Assembly (NCBI GenBank): GCA_963082875.1
Contig: OY720102.1
Location: 8,122,001 to 8,186,000, forward strand
Direction: 5' to 3'
DNA: 64,000 nt
Source of the DNA: Corella eumyota
Taxonomy: Eukaryota > Chordata > Ascidiacea > Phlebobranchia > Corellidae
In this document: one piece after another, positions 44,801 through 55,485 of the stretch
Numbering within the stretch: position 1 is the stretch's first letter
Layout of the letters: each line of letters opens with the position of its first letter
Notes under the pieces: model-generated
Told to the model about the DNA's origin: nothing
Database searches by the model: none
The model's input: only the letters and a program-made list of their open reading frames with translations
Made by a program: the position numbers and the translations under genes

Positions 44801-47800
44801 CCAGTAACAAACAAAGATGTTATACTGTCCCTGTTGATAGTACTTTTTGCGTTTTTTTAAACAAATGTATTTTTTTTCCTTAAAACGCATGAGGTGTCTT
44901 TTTTATTCTGGTTCAAAAATAAAATGGTAAGCAATTTTTAGGAGAAAAACCACATTCTATTTTCCAATTTGTGCGCATGCGATTATATTTTTTAATATGA
45001 TTTAAAATTTTCGACTTCGGAACTTATTGTTATCGCCAGTATTCTGATTATTAATAAATCTCAGCTAGGTTTTGTTCCTGCTATATCACTTAAAAATACT
45101 AGAGGATTGTAATTTAACACAATGTTAATCGTTATAAAATACAGCCATAGTTGGTTTATTGAGTTTTGGTGATTGCTATTTGCTGTAAATGCATGTATAT
45201 TAAATTTATTGCATGTTAAATTGGTTCAAATATTTTGAACAACATTTGTGGTGCGCACAATCGTCCAGAAGTACAGGATAAGACTTGCGACTATATTGTG
45301 ACTACGGTTTAAAATGCAGCTAATAAGGCAGATACTCAATTATTTGTTGCAAAGCATGGCTTAAATTTGCTTATTAAGTTAAGTGATCTTTAATTAGTTA
45401 ATCATAAGTTTTAAAGTCGATTGCTTTAGTATATTTAAGTATGTAAAATATGAAAACAGGCAGATCAAACATAAAATGAATATTCCAGTTACAGGCGAAA
45501 GTTCGAATTACAAATTACTGTATTTATTCTTTGACGAAGCTCACAAAATTTGAAATTCTCTAATCAAAACTAAACAGCCTAATGTCATAGCTTAATGAAA
45601 AATATTTTATATTTTTTCTATTTTCGTCTTTAAATTATAATGTTACTTAGAATAAAGATTTGTGGTCACCACTATTTTTTTGTTTTTTTTTTCTCAAGGG
45701 CGCTACAGCCTTACTCAAGGGCGCTACAGCCTTACTCAAGGGCGCTACAGCATGACATCAGTGGGAATTGAACTTATGACCTCATGTGTGGTGTAGCATG
45801 TGTTCTTACCACTATACCACGCTGCCGGTTCTATTTTTATATTTCTTGATTATTGTATATTTCTGGATTATTTGTTTTATATTGTTTCCACTTTCATGTT
45901 TCATTACTAATACTTGCATCAAACTACTCTGACAGTTATTTACTCTTTGTAAAATAGAAAATGCAATTTCTGGAAAAGTTCATTATCGATGGCAGAAAAT
46001 TTTGACAAGTTTGGTTGCTCAGTTTGGTGGAGATCTGCACAGATGTAAGTTCTTGTTATTCTATTGTAGTATATTTAATATTTTTTTTGGTTGGCTGGTG
46101 CTAACTAATTAGACTGCTATTGTTTTTATGCCTGTAAAAAGTAAAATAAATCATTTATTATAAAAAAAAACCTTTAAAGTGATTTCGAAAATTTATTAAT
46201 TTTTTTTAAAGCACTCGCCCAATTTATCATGTTTGATATAAAAAATCGAAGTGAACTTGCATTTCAATGGATTTATGAGGAATTTAATATTTACCTTGAG
46301 AACTCGCATGGCATTAACGACAAGATTGCAATGGAAAATTATGATGCATGTTTAACTGGATTATTGCAGGGATTGTTGGACAAACACGACGCAAAAGAAG
46401 GGTATATAACAATGACTATCCTATTATAACAATGATTTTTTATTCTAGAATTAAGATTTTTTGTTAAGTGTGACTTTTAAACAAGGGTATGGTTGTTTTA
46501 ATGGGCCCAAAATCTTTTCTTTTTTTTTTTTTTTTGTATATATCTTTATCCTCGATGTGGGAAAGTCGAATATGCGACTTAAACATAGAGTAACATCAGT
46601 TACTTCGAACCATTCTCGAGTTGCCTGTGGCAGTTTGGGATATTATAGATTATAATTGCCCAGTAACTATGCTGCTGATTAAGTGCTGGCTCAGCAGGAG
46701 TTCATATCGTTTATATTGCCTTACTCAAGGATGCTACAGCATAAGATCAGTGGGGATTGAACCCACGACCTCATGGTGGTGTAGCAAGTGTTCTTACCAC
46801 TACACCACGCTGCCACTACACCTACGATGTAAGACACCCTTATTTCAGCTAATGTCTTAATGGTTAAAAATACTAATTAATAAATCAGGATAAATGGTAA
46901 ACCTGTTTTGTCTTTAATTTACTACAAACATGTTTTTTAGTTTATTTTCCCGCCTTGTTGTCCAAGCACCCTTACTTACAGACCGAGCAATCCAATTGGT
47001 TAAGAAATATTGCCAAGATGAAAGGCACTCGCATACTGGTCTTCTATTGGTGCGAAACATGCTAAAAACTAGACCAATATTTCGTATGCAGTTTTTAAGG
47101 GCGTTATTGGATCTTACTGTGTTCACATCCGAAAAGGTAATAAAAAAAATTTTTTTTGTATTTATTTTTTTCTTAATGTGGAAAGGTTAACTTTATGGCC
47201 TAATATAAAGAAATGTTTTTGCTTCATCTCAGTCAGTCTTGATTTTGGTAGTTTGGAATATTTTTATGATAATTTCTTCATTATTTTTTTTTTTTTTTTT
47301 TTTTATATATATCTTTATCCTCGATGTGGGAAAGTCGAATGCGCGACTTAAAAATAGAGTAACATGAGTTACTCCGACCCAGTCTCGAGTTGCCTGTGGC
47401 AGTTTGGGATATTATAGATTATAATTGCCCAGTAATTATGCTGCTCATTAAGTGATGGCTCAGCAGGAGTTCATACTGTTTATAGCACCTTACTCAAGGG
47501 CGCTATAGCATGAGATCAGTGGGGAATGAACCCACGACCCATGTGTGGTGTAGCAAGTGTTCTTACCACTACACCACGCTGCCGGTTTTTCATTATTGAT
47601 AGCGATGTGTTGATTGCTGTTATTTTTGATTGAATTGTATTGTAGTAGTTTAAAATCTTGTTTTATGTTTTTACACTGAATCGTTATATTTTGATTGATT
47701 GCTGTTCAAAAAATTGTGCAAGTCCCCTACAAAATTGTGCATTTTGTTCACTTTTAAAAAAAAGAAACATTGATATGAAACTTATTGATATTAGAATATA

Positions 47801-50800
47801 TATAGATGTTAAATATGGTTAGTGGACTAAGAAAAATTATTTGTGAAATATTTTAACTCTAAGATGACTTTAAATTCACCTATATAAGCTTTAAATGTTT
47901 TTTTACAACAATTTACTTGCAAAATTTGTTAAAAACTTAAATCAGCTTGCTTTTAATTTTTTTTTTGTGTAACGCTTGTTATAGGTATCTTTTCAGGCAA
48001 TAGAGATTGCAAAAAATGTTTACGACAATAATATAAACTTAAAAGAATTTGTTGAACAATTTGCAATAGTTCATCTTCAGTATTTGGTTTTGGAATATCC
48101 TCCGAAAGAACTTAATAATGTTAAAGTTATTACTGAAGACAACACAGAAAAAGGTATCCTTATTTTAAGGCTGACTTATTAATTTATATTTTTTTTTGTT
48201 TTTTCATCATTTTAAAATACAAATTCTTAACATATTTTATTATTGAGTACATGTATACAGTTTCATGTATTTTTTAATTTTACGGTTTAGAAAAGTGGAC
48301 TGAAGTTACAATAAAACGATGTTTTATGTTATTTTTATCTCTTCTGCCTTTTAATCATTCTTTAATTCACAAGTAAGTATTATTTTTGTTAAAATCATTA
48401 AAATTCAAGTGTTACTTCAATGTAATTAAAATTTTAATTTGGTCAAATTTAAAAATAAAATCACAATTATAGGTTAGCTGAAATATATGTAAAATCTGTT
48501 GCCGATATAAAACGAGTCATACTGCGGTCACTAGAGGCACCAGTTGTTGCCATGGGAATGGCATCTATTGAAGTTCTTCGATTGGTTGAAAATTGTCCGC
48601 AAGGCGCTGAAACTCTTGTCACCAGAATGCTTCATATTTTAACAGACAAAGGTTTAAAACTTTAACAATATTTTTTTATTTTTCTTTAAATTGGCAGATT
48701 TTACTTTTTCTTCATAGCAGCTAAAAGTTAGTGCTGTGTGTTTTAAATGTCCCACTTTAGGTTTTAGTTTGCTTTAGTTTGCTTTAATTTGTAAAAGATA
48801 AACTTCTGTTTTGTTTATGAAATACTGTTTCTATTATTGTATATCATATTTTACTAAAGGTCACTTTCCATTTACAAAGGTAAAATAAATGTTCAAATAT
48901 CAAATTACAGTTAATTATTAAAAAATTTAATATATTTTTTGGTTGATAAAGTATTACATTGCCAAAAATATAAAATAATAACTTAAAATTAGATATATAA
49001 AAAATATAAAGCCTAGGGTAATAAATGATTTGATATTTAGTAATTGGTATATCAGCAACATCCTTTATAAAAACTGTGCTTTATACTAAATATAAAACCT
49101 TCTAAAATATCTTATTCAAGAACTATCTATATTAAATATAGAAATAAAAACAATTAAGCTAACAACTTGGCACTAAACAGATATTTTTTTTTGTATATAT
49201 CTTTATCCTCGATGTGGGAAAGTCGAATGCGCGACTTAAACATAGAGTAACATAAGTTATTCCGACCCAGTTTCGAGTTGCCTGTGGCAGTTTGGGATAT
49301 TATAGAGACTATAATTGCTCGTTAATTATGCTGCTGATTAAGTGCAGGCTCAGCAGGAGTTCATACCGTTTATAGCGCCTTACTCAAGGGCACTACAGCA
49401 TGAGATCAGTGGGGATTGAACCCACGACCTCATGTGTGGTGTAGCAAGAGTTCTTACCACTACACCACTCTGCCGGTTTAAAAAGTATAGTGAAAATCCT
49501 GGTCACTTTTAGTATAAATCTTTATATAAAAACAAAAAATATGCTTAAACATTGCTTAATTGTTAAAATATAAAAAAATGATAATTAGAATATTCTGCTT
49601 TTTGTTGTTTTTCACAGAACACCCTTCAGCAGAGCTTGTTGCAAAAGTAAGAGATTTATATCATAAACGAGTTCCTGATGTAAGGTTTCTTATTCCTGTT
49701 CTAAATGGATTAAATAAAGAAGAAGTTGTGGTGGCTCTTCCGAAACTAATCAGACTAAATCCCCCAGTTGTTAAAGGGGTTTTTAACCGGTAGAATTTTG
49801 TTGTTTTTTTTGTTGTGTCCAATTTTTCAATCAAATGTTTGTTACCTGTCAGCATATTTGGAATGAATTTAGTGCATTTTTAAAATTTTGTGCTCTTTCA
49901 ATATTTTCGTTAAAGTTTTTTTTGTTTAGGTTGTTTGGGGTACAGAAAACTGCCCTCAATGAGACTAGTTCTTTAACACCAGCCGAATTGTTGGTTGCCC
50001 TTCATAACATCAATGATTCGAAAGCGGACGTCAAATGTGTTATAAAAGGTCTTAAAAAAACAGTAAAAAAAATTTAAAAAAATCAGCAGTAAAATATCCT
50101 AATATTAAAAAAAATCAAATCTATCATTTAAACAGTAAAAAATATTCACAAATATCTGTTTAAAAGATATGACTTTAAAAGCAGAAATACAATAAAAATT
50201 TTTATTTTTTACAAATGATAATATGATATAAATTTTTTTTAAATATTTTTTTTTAATTTGTTTAGAGTTGTTTAGTCTTTTTATCCTTAATTTAAGTGTA
50301 ACTTATTTTCAAAAAAAAGTTAATTTGTTCAAAATTAACTAACCCTTTTTTTTAGCAACAAGTCTATGTTTTGCTGAGAAGTCTGTTTACACTTCTGAAG
50401 TTCTTGTCACTGTTATAAATCATTTGATGGAGCAAGAGGTAATGCCAACGTTATTGATGAGAACGGTCATTCAGTCATTGATTAGCTACCCAAGGTTATC
50501 AGGATTTGTGATGAACGTGCTTCAGCGTCTTATTTTGAAGAGAGTCTGGGAGCAAACTCAAGTCTGGGAAGGCTTTATTAAATGTTGTCAGGTTAGTTAA
50601 CTTTTCTGCATTTTTGTAGTGCTATTTATTCTTATTTGTCTATTTTCTTGGTAAAATTCTCAATTGTTGAATTAAGGTCTACTTCTGTTACTACAATTTA
50701 TTCATAGATTGGCTATACAATATTTATAAAATTTTTCTTTGTAAAAGTCATCACTTTGTTTTTTTTTTATGAAAGAATGTAAGCTGCAATACATCTATAC

Positions 50801-52853
50801 TTTAAGTATTATTTACTGAGAATTATCTTTTGATTTTGGTTTTGGCATAAGTAAGTAGTGTAAGCGCTTTTTGCCGATACGGTATGACATTGTAGTAGTG
50901 AAAATGACATTGTAGTAGTAAGTGTCTATTTACCAAGCCTTACCAATCGTTAAATTTAAAAGGGGCCTTTATTTCTGTTAAAATGTAGGTATGTAAATGA
51001 TATATAACAAAAGATGAATTTCCAATTGATAAGCTTACAAAATAAAAAACCTTTTTTTTGGTGTGTGTAATTAAATTATTGCAGGCAAAGGTTTATGTGA
51101 GAGTTGTGGGAAAGTCGAATGCGCGACTTAAACATAAAGTAATATAAGTTACTCCGACCCAGTCTCGATTTGCCTGTGGCAGTTTGGGATATTATAGATT
51201 ACAATTGTACGATAATTATACTGTTGATTAAGTACTGGCTCAGCAGGAGTTCATACCGTTTATAGCGCCTTACTCAAGGGCACTACAGCATGAGATCAAT
51301 GGGGACCACTACATCACGCTGGCGGTTTGTTAAAATGCCACATGCAGGGAGGCCGTCAACTATTTGGAAAATTTGTAGCAATTTAAAGTTATAAAATTAA
51401 TTGCCAATTACATTTTTGTTCTGATTTTTGATTCACAATTAATATTTAACTTTTTTTTTTGACAGAGAGTGAAACCACAGTCGTTTCAGGTGTTATTACA
51501 ACTTCCGCCAGAGCAATTAGTAAATGTTTTTAAAACTTTGCCGGAAATAAAAGAACCTTTACTTCAACATGTAAACAAATTCACTCCACAACAAGCAAGT
51601 TTATTTAAATATATATATTTTTTTTTTAAATTTGTTTATCTTCGACGTGGGAAGGTCAACTTTATGACCTAAACCTTAAGATTAGAGTAAAATTAGTTAC
51701 TCTGACCCAGTGTTAGGTTAAGAGCGAATTCAGAGTCTCATGTAGTAAGGCAAAGTGTTTTTATTGCTGCACTACGCTACCGCTTTCTATATTATTATTA
51801 ATTTTCTAATATTAATAATATATTGCAGTTATTTTATATATGTATTGGTGATGTTAATTATTTTTTTATATTAAAATTTTTCTAGCTGTTAAGTTAAATA
51901 TTTACTAGTTGTATTAAAAACAGGCACACTTTGGTAACCAGGAAAATAAATAATAAGAATACTAGAATTTTAATATGCAACAAATAAATTAACAATGTTG
52001 ATAAAAAAAAAAATGAATAAATGATTTTCTTTGTAGATGTATTTTTATTAATGTTGTTGCTAAAACTTCCTTTTTTGTAGACTTTATGCCACGTTGTAGT
52101 TTAAACTGTTTTGTTAACCTCTTTTTAAATTATTAGAGACAACATGTTTCTCCTGCTATTTTATCTGTACTCGAATCACGCCAAACCAATCAATTTCAAA
52201 AAAATACAGAAGATAAAAGAGCAGAACTGCTTAAAATGGAAAAACTGAAAAAACAGGAGGAACAGAAAAAAAGAGAGATTGTTAAAAACTATCAGGTAAA
52301 CACGAAGGTAAACATTTTTTAAAAAAATCTAGAACTCACTTGTAAAAAAATATTCGCAGTTCTATACATAGCTTTTAAACATTTTTTCAAAATTGAAAAA
52401 AATCTTAATGAATTGGGTTCAGTTTATTATTTTTTTTTGTTTTTTATAAATTTGCTAATGCTACCTTAGTTTTTGAATTTTTAAAAGAGTCCGATCATGA
52501 ATTCCAGGGTAATAATTTTGGATCGGCATTGCTAAATAGTATTATCGCCTTTTAAATGGATATAAACACATAAGTTATTAATAAAAAGACAGTGACCCTG
52601 TAGGCTGCTGGTAACTTGACTATTGTAATACTATTTAGACATCGTCTAGTGAAGGAGAAACAAAAGAATCTGAACCATTTCCATCAATCATTTCCGCCGG
52701 GTTAGCTACTACAATGGAAAAGGGTTTTAGTAATTCTGCTTGTAAGTCGCCATATTATTTTAAAATCAAAGAATCCCGTTTTCATACTTATTTTAAAATT
52801 AATACTTATTTTTAAAAATCGGGATTTTTTTATTTCTTTTTTTTAATCAAAAA

Positions 52854-52892
<39 letters not shown>

Positions 52893-53782
52893 TTTAATCA
52901 AAAAAAAAAATTTTTTTTCTAATAAACCTGATTGTTAGCTTATGTTTTTTTTACCAGCATTTATGACTTTACCAACTGATATTAAACCCGAAGTTTCATC
53001 AGTTATGCTGGAATCAAGCAAAGGTAAACATCTTTAAAAGTTCAAAAAAGTTTTTTTTATGAATTTCGTAATTTGCGCAACATTGTTAACAGAATGTATA
53101 AGATTTTTTTAAATGTTATTTTTTATCTGTTGAGTCGGCCTTTTTACGTCGTTGGTTATTTAATAAAATGTTAAATAATATTGTTAACGCCGCCATAACT
53201 TTTTTTAGGCTTACACCAACTTGAGTTTTCAAACCAAATCATCCTTCCACAAGTAGTACGACCAGATATGCAAAACAGCAGTAGTTTGGCAGCTTCTATT
53301 TCGCTGCCAGCTAACGTTCTGTTAGGTTTGCCCCTATCGAATATACAAATTCCTCCTCCAGGAATTATTTTTCCATCTGGTAAGTGAGATCATAACTATA
53401 TCGGTAGTAGTTATAAGGCTATTATAAACAATAATGTTTTAAAGTCAACTAAAGACATGGTTGGGCAAACGGATGTTACTTTATGTTTGAGTCGTTAAGT
53501 GGGCCTTTTCGCTTTAAGGAACCTCCATGTTGCAGTCCTTTAATGATGGATTTAAAAAACCTTGTGCTTTAGAATTTATGAGTACAAACGAAAATTAAAA
53601 AAATGCGTTGTTGTTGTTTTTTATCCAAATTACCTTAAGGTGATAGGTTTGTTATATTTTTATTGGGAAGGGTGTGCAATTTTAAATTTTTTATTTAAAT
53701 TGTGTGAAGCTTTAAGTGTTTTTTGTTGTCCGCAGATTCCAAGAGATTACAACGAAGTCCAACGCCAACTATGGACGAATAG
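26882..53782 (+). CDS. SYMPK: Symplekin, mRNA 3'-end processing scaffold
   Basis: Scaffold that joins CPSF/CstF and the histone pre-mRNA cleavage complex and works in the nucleus. Twenty-eight exons sum to 3681 nt (1226 residues plus stop) in one frame; human symplekin is 1274. The N-terminal HEAT domain carries [23 protein letters not shown] and [11 protein letters not shown]; then [18 protein letters not shown]; a Lys/Glu-rich linker; [16 protein letters not shown]; and the highly conserved C-terminal domain with [19 protein letters not shown] and LMRTVIQSL. The start codon lies upstream of 26882 and is not resolved. Three introns are GC-AG, one is U12-like. The last 200 residues are diverged and disordered. 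AATAAA at 53844-53849 follows the stop closely. Confidence 0.96.
27136..27391. mobile_element. 256-bp MITE with perfect 20-bp terminal inverted repeats
   Basis: Ends are CCAGTCTGGAAAGTAGGGCA and its exact reverse complement. An 8-bp target duplication TGTATAAA flanks it (27128-27135, 27392-27399). The interior has several GCGTGCAC/CGTGCGTGCA motifs. Perfect ends and duplication indicate a recent insertion. 8-bp duplications occur in hAT, P and Merlin elements; assignment is open. Confidence 0.92.
27823..29114. mobile_element. Possible 1.3-kb element bounded by GGGTCAC inverted ends
   Basis: Left end GGGTCACGTGG, right end CCATGTGACCC, each followed inward by G-run blocks of the type GGGGGGAATGAGTAT (one on the left, two on the right in inverse). 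No coding frame inside and no clear target duplication, so it could be a decayed non-autonomous transposon or a chance pairing. Confidence 0.5.
28384..28442. repeat. Perfect 17-bp hairpin
   Basis: TGACGTAGAAAGTACTA at 28384-28400 and its exact inverse at 28426-28442, with a 25-nt loop. Roughly central in the preceding element. Confidence 0.85.
29356..29877 (-). mobile_element. hAT-type MITE, copy 1
   Basis: 522 bp, ends TAGGGATAAGC and GGCCGATCCCTA, with 8-bp duplication GTTTTTGG (29348-29355, 29878-29885). Opposite orientation to copies 2 and 3. Both ends carry clustered CCGAGTACTCGG-like palindromes. No transposase. Confidence 0.92.
30805..31096 (-). mobile_element. tRNA-derived SINE, diverged full-length copy
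   Basis: Ends in the reverse of CCGGCAATGTGGTGTAG. Symplekin intron 2 (visible numbering). Confidence 0.9.
32344..32630 (+). mobile_element. tRNA-derived SINE
   Basis: Head CCGGCATCGTGGTGTAGTGG; begins 23 bp after a splice donor in the symplekin gene. Confidence 0.92.
32786..33063 (-). mobile_element. tRNA-derived SINE, subfamily with GGTCG/CGACC stem
   Basis: Carries the compensated stem (32824-32828 with 32835-32839). Short gaps in the middle hairpins. Only 155 bp from the previous SINE, in opposite orientation. Confidence 0.92.
33632..33820. repeat. Unnamed dispersed repeat, copy 1
   Basis: Shares about 185 bp with 44574-44757, including ATTAATATTACAACAATGCG, ATGACAAAATCAATTTA and ATGGTCACCAAACC. 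No terminal repeats or coding seen. Confidence 0.8.
34266..34543 (-). mobile_element. tRNA-derived SINE lacking poly(T)
   Basis: Body and head intact; the A tail is absent at the 3' end. Confidence 0.92.
34740..36430. repeat. Degenerate tandem repeat, about 115-130 bp period
   Basis: Recurrent blocks built on AA(C/T)AAA(C/T)A(A/G)ACAAGC followed by AATAAACAAAC, at about 34816, 34935, 35060, 36180 and 36300, with AT-rich linkers. Interrupted by hAT MITE copy 2. All in one symplekin intron. Confidence 0.55.
35120..35608 (+). mobile_element. hAT-type MITE, copy 2
   Basis: 489 bp, ends TAGGGATGGGCC and GCCCATCCCTA, 8-bp duplication GTAATAAT on both sides (35112-35119, 35609-35616). Same family as the copies at 29356 and 42142; lacks about 35 bp present in copy 3. 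Confidence 0.94.
36916..38289 (+). other. SYMPK: GC-AG intron in symplekin (1.37 kb)
   Basis: Exon ends TTTCATCCACAG, intron begins GCAAGT; the next exon starts ATCATGAATTTA. Phase 0 gives H-P-Q-I-M-N-L-L, as in vertebrate symplekin. Confidence 0.88.
37991..38071. repeat. Long near-perfect hairpin
   Basis: Left arm 37991-38024 and right arm 38040-38071 pair over about 32 bp with one bulge; both contain GCAATTGAAAAAAA or its inverse. Loop about 15 nt. A second nested pairing uses AGTAAAAATCTT with AAGATTTTTACT further right. Confidence 0.85.
38545..38775 (+). mobile_element. tRNA-derived SINE, old relic
   Basis: Landmarks ATGCTGTAGCAC, CCAATTAGCAG, GAGACTGGGCC, GTAACTGATGTCAC and AAGGATAAATAA survive at SINE spacing; the tRNA A box is gone. 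Confidence 0.75.
39633..39876 (+). mobile_element. tRNA-derived SINE, old relic
   Basis: Begins AGCTGGTGATATGGTGTAGTG; B-box area GGTTCTGGGTTCAAC; tail CACATCAAAGATAAATAAA. Confidence 0.78.
41121..41415 (+). mobile_element. tRNA-derived SINE, full length
   Basis: Head CCGACAGCGTGGTGTAGTG; complete body and A tail. Confidence 0.94.
42142..42673 (+). mobile_element. hAT-type MITE, copy 3
   Basis: 532 bp, ends TAGGGATGGGCC and GCCCATCCCTA, 8-bp duplication ATTTGTAT (42134-42141, 42674-42681). Longest and probably most complete copy. Dense CCGAGTACTCGG-type palindromes at both ends are probably transposase-binding sites. Confidence 0.94.
42682..43568. other. AT-rich intron sequence
   Basis: Remainder of the symplekin intron after the MITE; homopolymer-rich, nothing recognised. 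Confidence 0.5.
43982..44274 (-). mobile_element. tRNA-derived SINE, full length
   Basis: Complete minus-strand copy in the intron after the LKSLQRRIQ-type exon end of symplekin. Confidence 0.94.
44574..44757. repeat. Unnamed dispersed repeat, copy 2
   Basis: Partner of 33632-33820, same orientation, clearly diverged. The two lie in different symplekin introns 11 kb apart. Confidence 0.8.
44758..45690. other. Intron sequence without recognised features
   Basis: Less AT-rich than neighbouring introns but with no open frame, splice pair or known repeat that I can support. Confidence 0.4.
45693..45830 (-). mobile_element. tRNA-derived SINE head with a triplicated segment
   Basis: Only the tRNA-related half is present. 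A 21-bp block CTCAAGGGCGCTACAGCCTTA is repeated (two full copies and a third partial), apparently by slippage across the TAGCGCC/GGCGCTA hairpin. Confidence 0.88.
46516..46814 (-). mobile_element. tRNA-derived SINE, full length
   Basis: Long poly(T), complete body, ends CCACGCTGCC. Between symplekin exons 46212-46401 and 46941-47136. Confidence 0.94.
47150..47275 (-). mobile_element. tRNA-derived SINE, decayed 3' fragment
   Basis: TTCTTAATGTGGAAAGG, TTATGGCCTAA and GTAGTTTGGAATAT follow SINE order on the minus strand. A younger SINE inserted just beside it. Confidence 0.6.
47284..47586 (-). mobile_element. tRNA-derived SINE, full length
   Basis: Long poly(T), complete body, ends CCACGCTGCCGG. 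Confidence 0.94.
48154..48290 (+). other. SYMPK: U12-like intron in symplekin
   Basis: Donor GTATCCTTAT matches the U12-type 5' splice site; the intron ends TTTAG. TTTTTAAT about 15 nt from the acceptor could be a U12 branch site; TTCTTAAC near 48224 is a better sequence match but about 60 nt away. Confidence 0.5.
49184..49476 (-). mobile_element. tRNA-derived SINE, full length
   Basis: Complete minus-strand copy in the intron before exon 49618-49789. Confidence 0.94.
51105..51326 (-). mobile_element. tRNA-derived SINE with deleted B-box region
   Basis: 3' hairpins intact; GGGGACCACTACATCACGC shows a deletion that joins the B-box flank directly to the head. Confidence 0.88.
51595..52136 (+). 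other. SYMPK: GC-AG intron in symplekin (542 bp)
   Basis: Exon ends ACTCCACAACAA, intron begins GCAAGT, next exon starts AGACAACATG after TATTAG. The only upstream GT donor (GTTTAT, 4 nt later) would break the frame. Confidence 0.85.
51632..51783 (-). mobile_element. tRNA-derived SINE, decayed and internally deleted
   Basis: TTATCTTCGACGTGGGAAGG, then GTTACTCTGACCCAGTG, then directly the head remnant CACTACGCTACCG. Confidence 0.7.
52846..52920. repeat. Poly(A)/poly(T) tract
   Basis: Long A run followed by T runs with TAATCAAAA interruptions; a self-pairing homopolymer tract in a symplekin intron, prone to length error. Confidence 0.9.
53456..53522 (+). mobile_element. tRNA-derived SINE, short relic
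   Basis: GGATGTTACTTTATGTTTGA and the following CCTTTTCGCTTTAAGGA resemble the last two SINE hairpins. In the last symplekin intron. Confidence 0.4.
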
Positions 53783-55485
53783 CTACGTCATCATTTTATT
53801 GTGTGACTTTAAAATTCGATTATTGTTCATTGTTTTGACATAAAATAAAACTTTAATTTGGAATGTATAATTTAATATCTACTGTTTCAATGTGTTCGAA
53901 TGGTGGATAAAACAGAAAAAATGTAAATTAGGTTCTTCATTAAGGAGTGGTGGCATTTACTGTAACAGATAAGCGTCCTGTGGATAGAAAATTAATCATA
54001 AGCATCGTTGGGTCTTAAAACAATATAGTTCGGAGTCACCAGTTAAACCTAAATATATATGGATACATATATTTATATATTGTTATAAATAGGAAGCACC
54101 GCACCTAGTTGACGAAGTGATAGCGCCTTAAAATGAATTAATCTTTAAGTAGTGGCATACTATGTAGCGATGCTGTAATACTCTTAGGCACCGCTTTATT
54201 TATTTTTAGTAAGGCGTTTTTGTTTTTTGTTATATCATCAAAAAAATATAAATTAAAAAAAAATCCGTTTTTTGTTGCTTCCTAACTCTCCGTTTAACGT
54301 GTCCCATATAAAATAATAAATCGTAACAATCAATTTTTAACTTGTTTAGAAAAAAATGTTTTACTGATTCTCAGGTAATCTTAACGCATAATTAAGGTGT
54401 ACAAAACATATAATAGCCTCTGGCACAATAACGAAATATTGCAACCATAAAATTATAAACGGAATCTGGATTGCTGGTTATGTTTAGTGACCCCTAACTT
54501 AAACTTTAACCTTGTTTACATAACTAAATTAATAAATTTGAAATACTACTTTGCGTGTTCTAACTTTCGCAACGAACACAAAGAACCCAGTTAACATTTT
54601 AAGGTTATGAACTCCCTAAATGTGAACACCTAACAACTAAACCCTTTATTTTTTCCCTTTATATGATTCTCTTTATTTGAACATCTTAAAACTGACTGTT
54701 TACATTTCAACATTTTTATCTAAACCCTTTACATTTGAATCTTTTACATTTGTACAAGCAAATTCAATAAAAACATGCTAAGGCGATAGGCTACAATCAA
54801 CAGGTTTAACATTTTTTTATAAAACGAAAGTCGGAAAGTTTTTGTTGTTACGCCTAAATTTTTTTAACGTGAGAAAGACAACTGATGACTAGTTGCGAAC
54901 CGCTGAAAAAAAATTAAAATAAAAGCATACTATTGGTTTTATGAAAATTTTAAGTTATTTTATAAATCGTTGTCTAGGCATTTTTATTAAAAACAACAAA
55001 GCGAAAGTTTGATTCATTAGGAAAAACGCTTAAATTTCCACCTAATATGACATAACTGTAACATTTAAGTGTCGCTTTGGGTTACAAAAATTATATTTTT
55101 TTAGGAATTATACTTTAAAACAGTTAGCTCATTTTTTTTTTAATCCTAAATACTACCAATCAATACAAAAAGGGTATTATTAAAAAAAAAGAATATATAA
55201 GACCAAACAGTTCCCAGACCTTATTTAACACTTTGCCTAACTAACAGGTTGCGGTTCGGGCAATATATACGCGCTCAAACATCTGATTTTGGGTACTTAT
55301 TTTTTACATTTGTAAAATCTGGCACAAAACCAAATTTTATTCGATTACCTTTGTTAAAAACTTTGTTTCTAGTGTCGAAAACCAATTAAATTTAAACGAT
55401 GTTTTTTGAAGAAAAAGGTACAAAAAATGTAAAAATAAATCCTTGGCAGTTAACTTAATTTCAACTGGCCTAAAAAAAGGGTAGT
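53783..55485. other. Symplekin 3' flank, no gene recognised
   Basis: Poly(A) signal at 53844-53849, then AT-rich intergenic DNA. I found no convincing exon on either strand. Confidence 0.5.

Larger units (their letters stand above)
43569..50591 (+). other. SYMPK: Symplekin exons 11-22 (middle and conserved C-terminal domain)
   Basis: Exons: 43569-43665, 43799-43896, 44428-44521, 45958-46044, 46212-46401, 46941-47136, 47985-48153, 48291-48372, 48473-48651, 49618-49789, 49930-50048, 50356-50591. The first two encode a charged coiled linker; the rest match the vertebrate C-terminal domain almost continuously, including [15 protein letters not shown] and [13 protein letters not shown]. Confidence 0.95.
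51466..53782 (+). other. SYMPK: Symplekin exons 23-28 (C-terminus)
   Basis: Exons: 51466-51594, 52137-52295, 52639-52741, 52958-53023, 53209-53379, 53736-53782. The first two match [12 protein letters not shown] and the [15 protein letters not shown] region, then a Lys/Glu-rich helix. The last four encode a Ser/Pro-rich tail with no recognised domain, ending TPTMDE and TAG. A second in-frame donor 12 nt downstream of 52295 could add four residues (V-N-T-K). Confidence 0.88.

Noticed and set aside
46914-47126. Minus-strand 70-codon frame
   Set aside because: Antisense shadow of symplekin exon 46941-47136.
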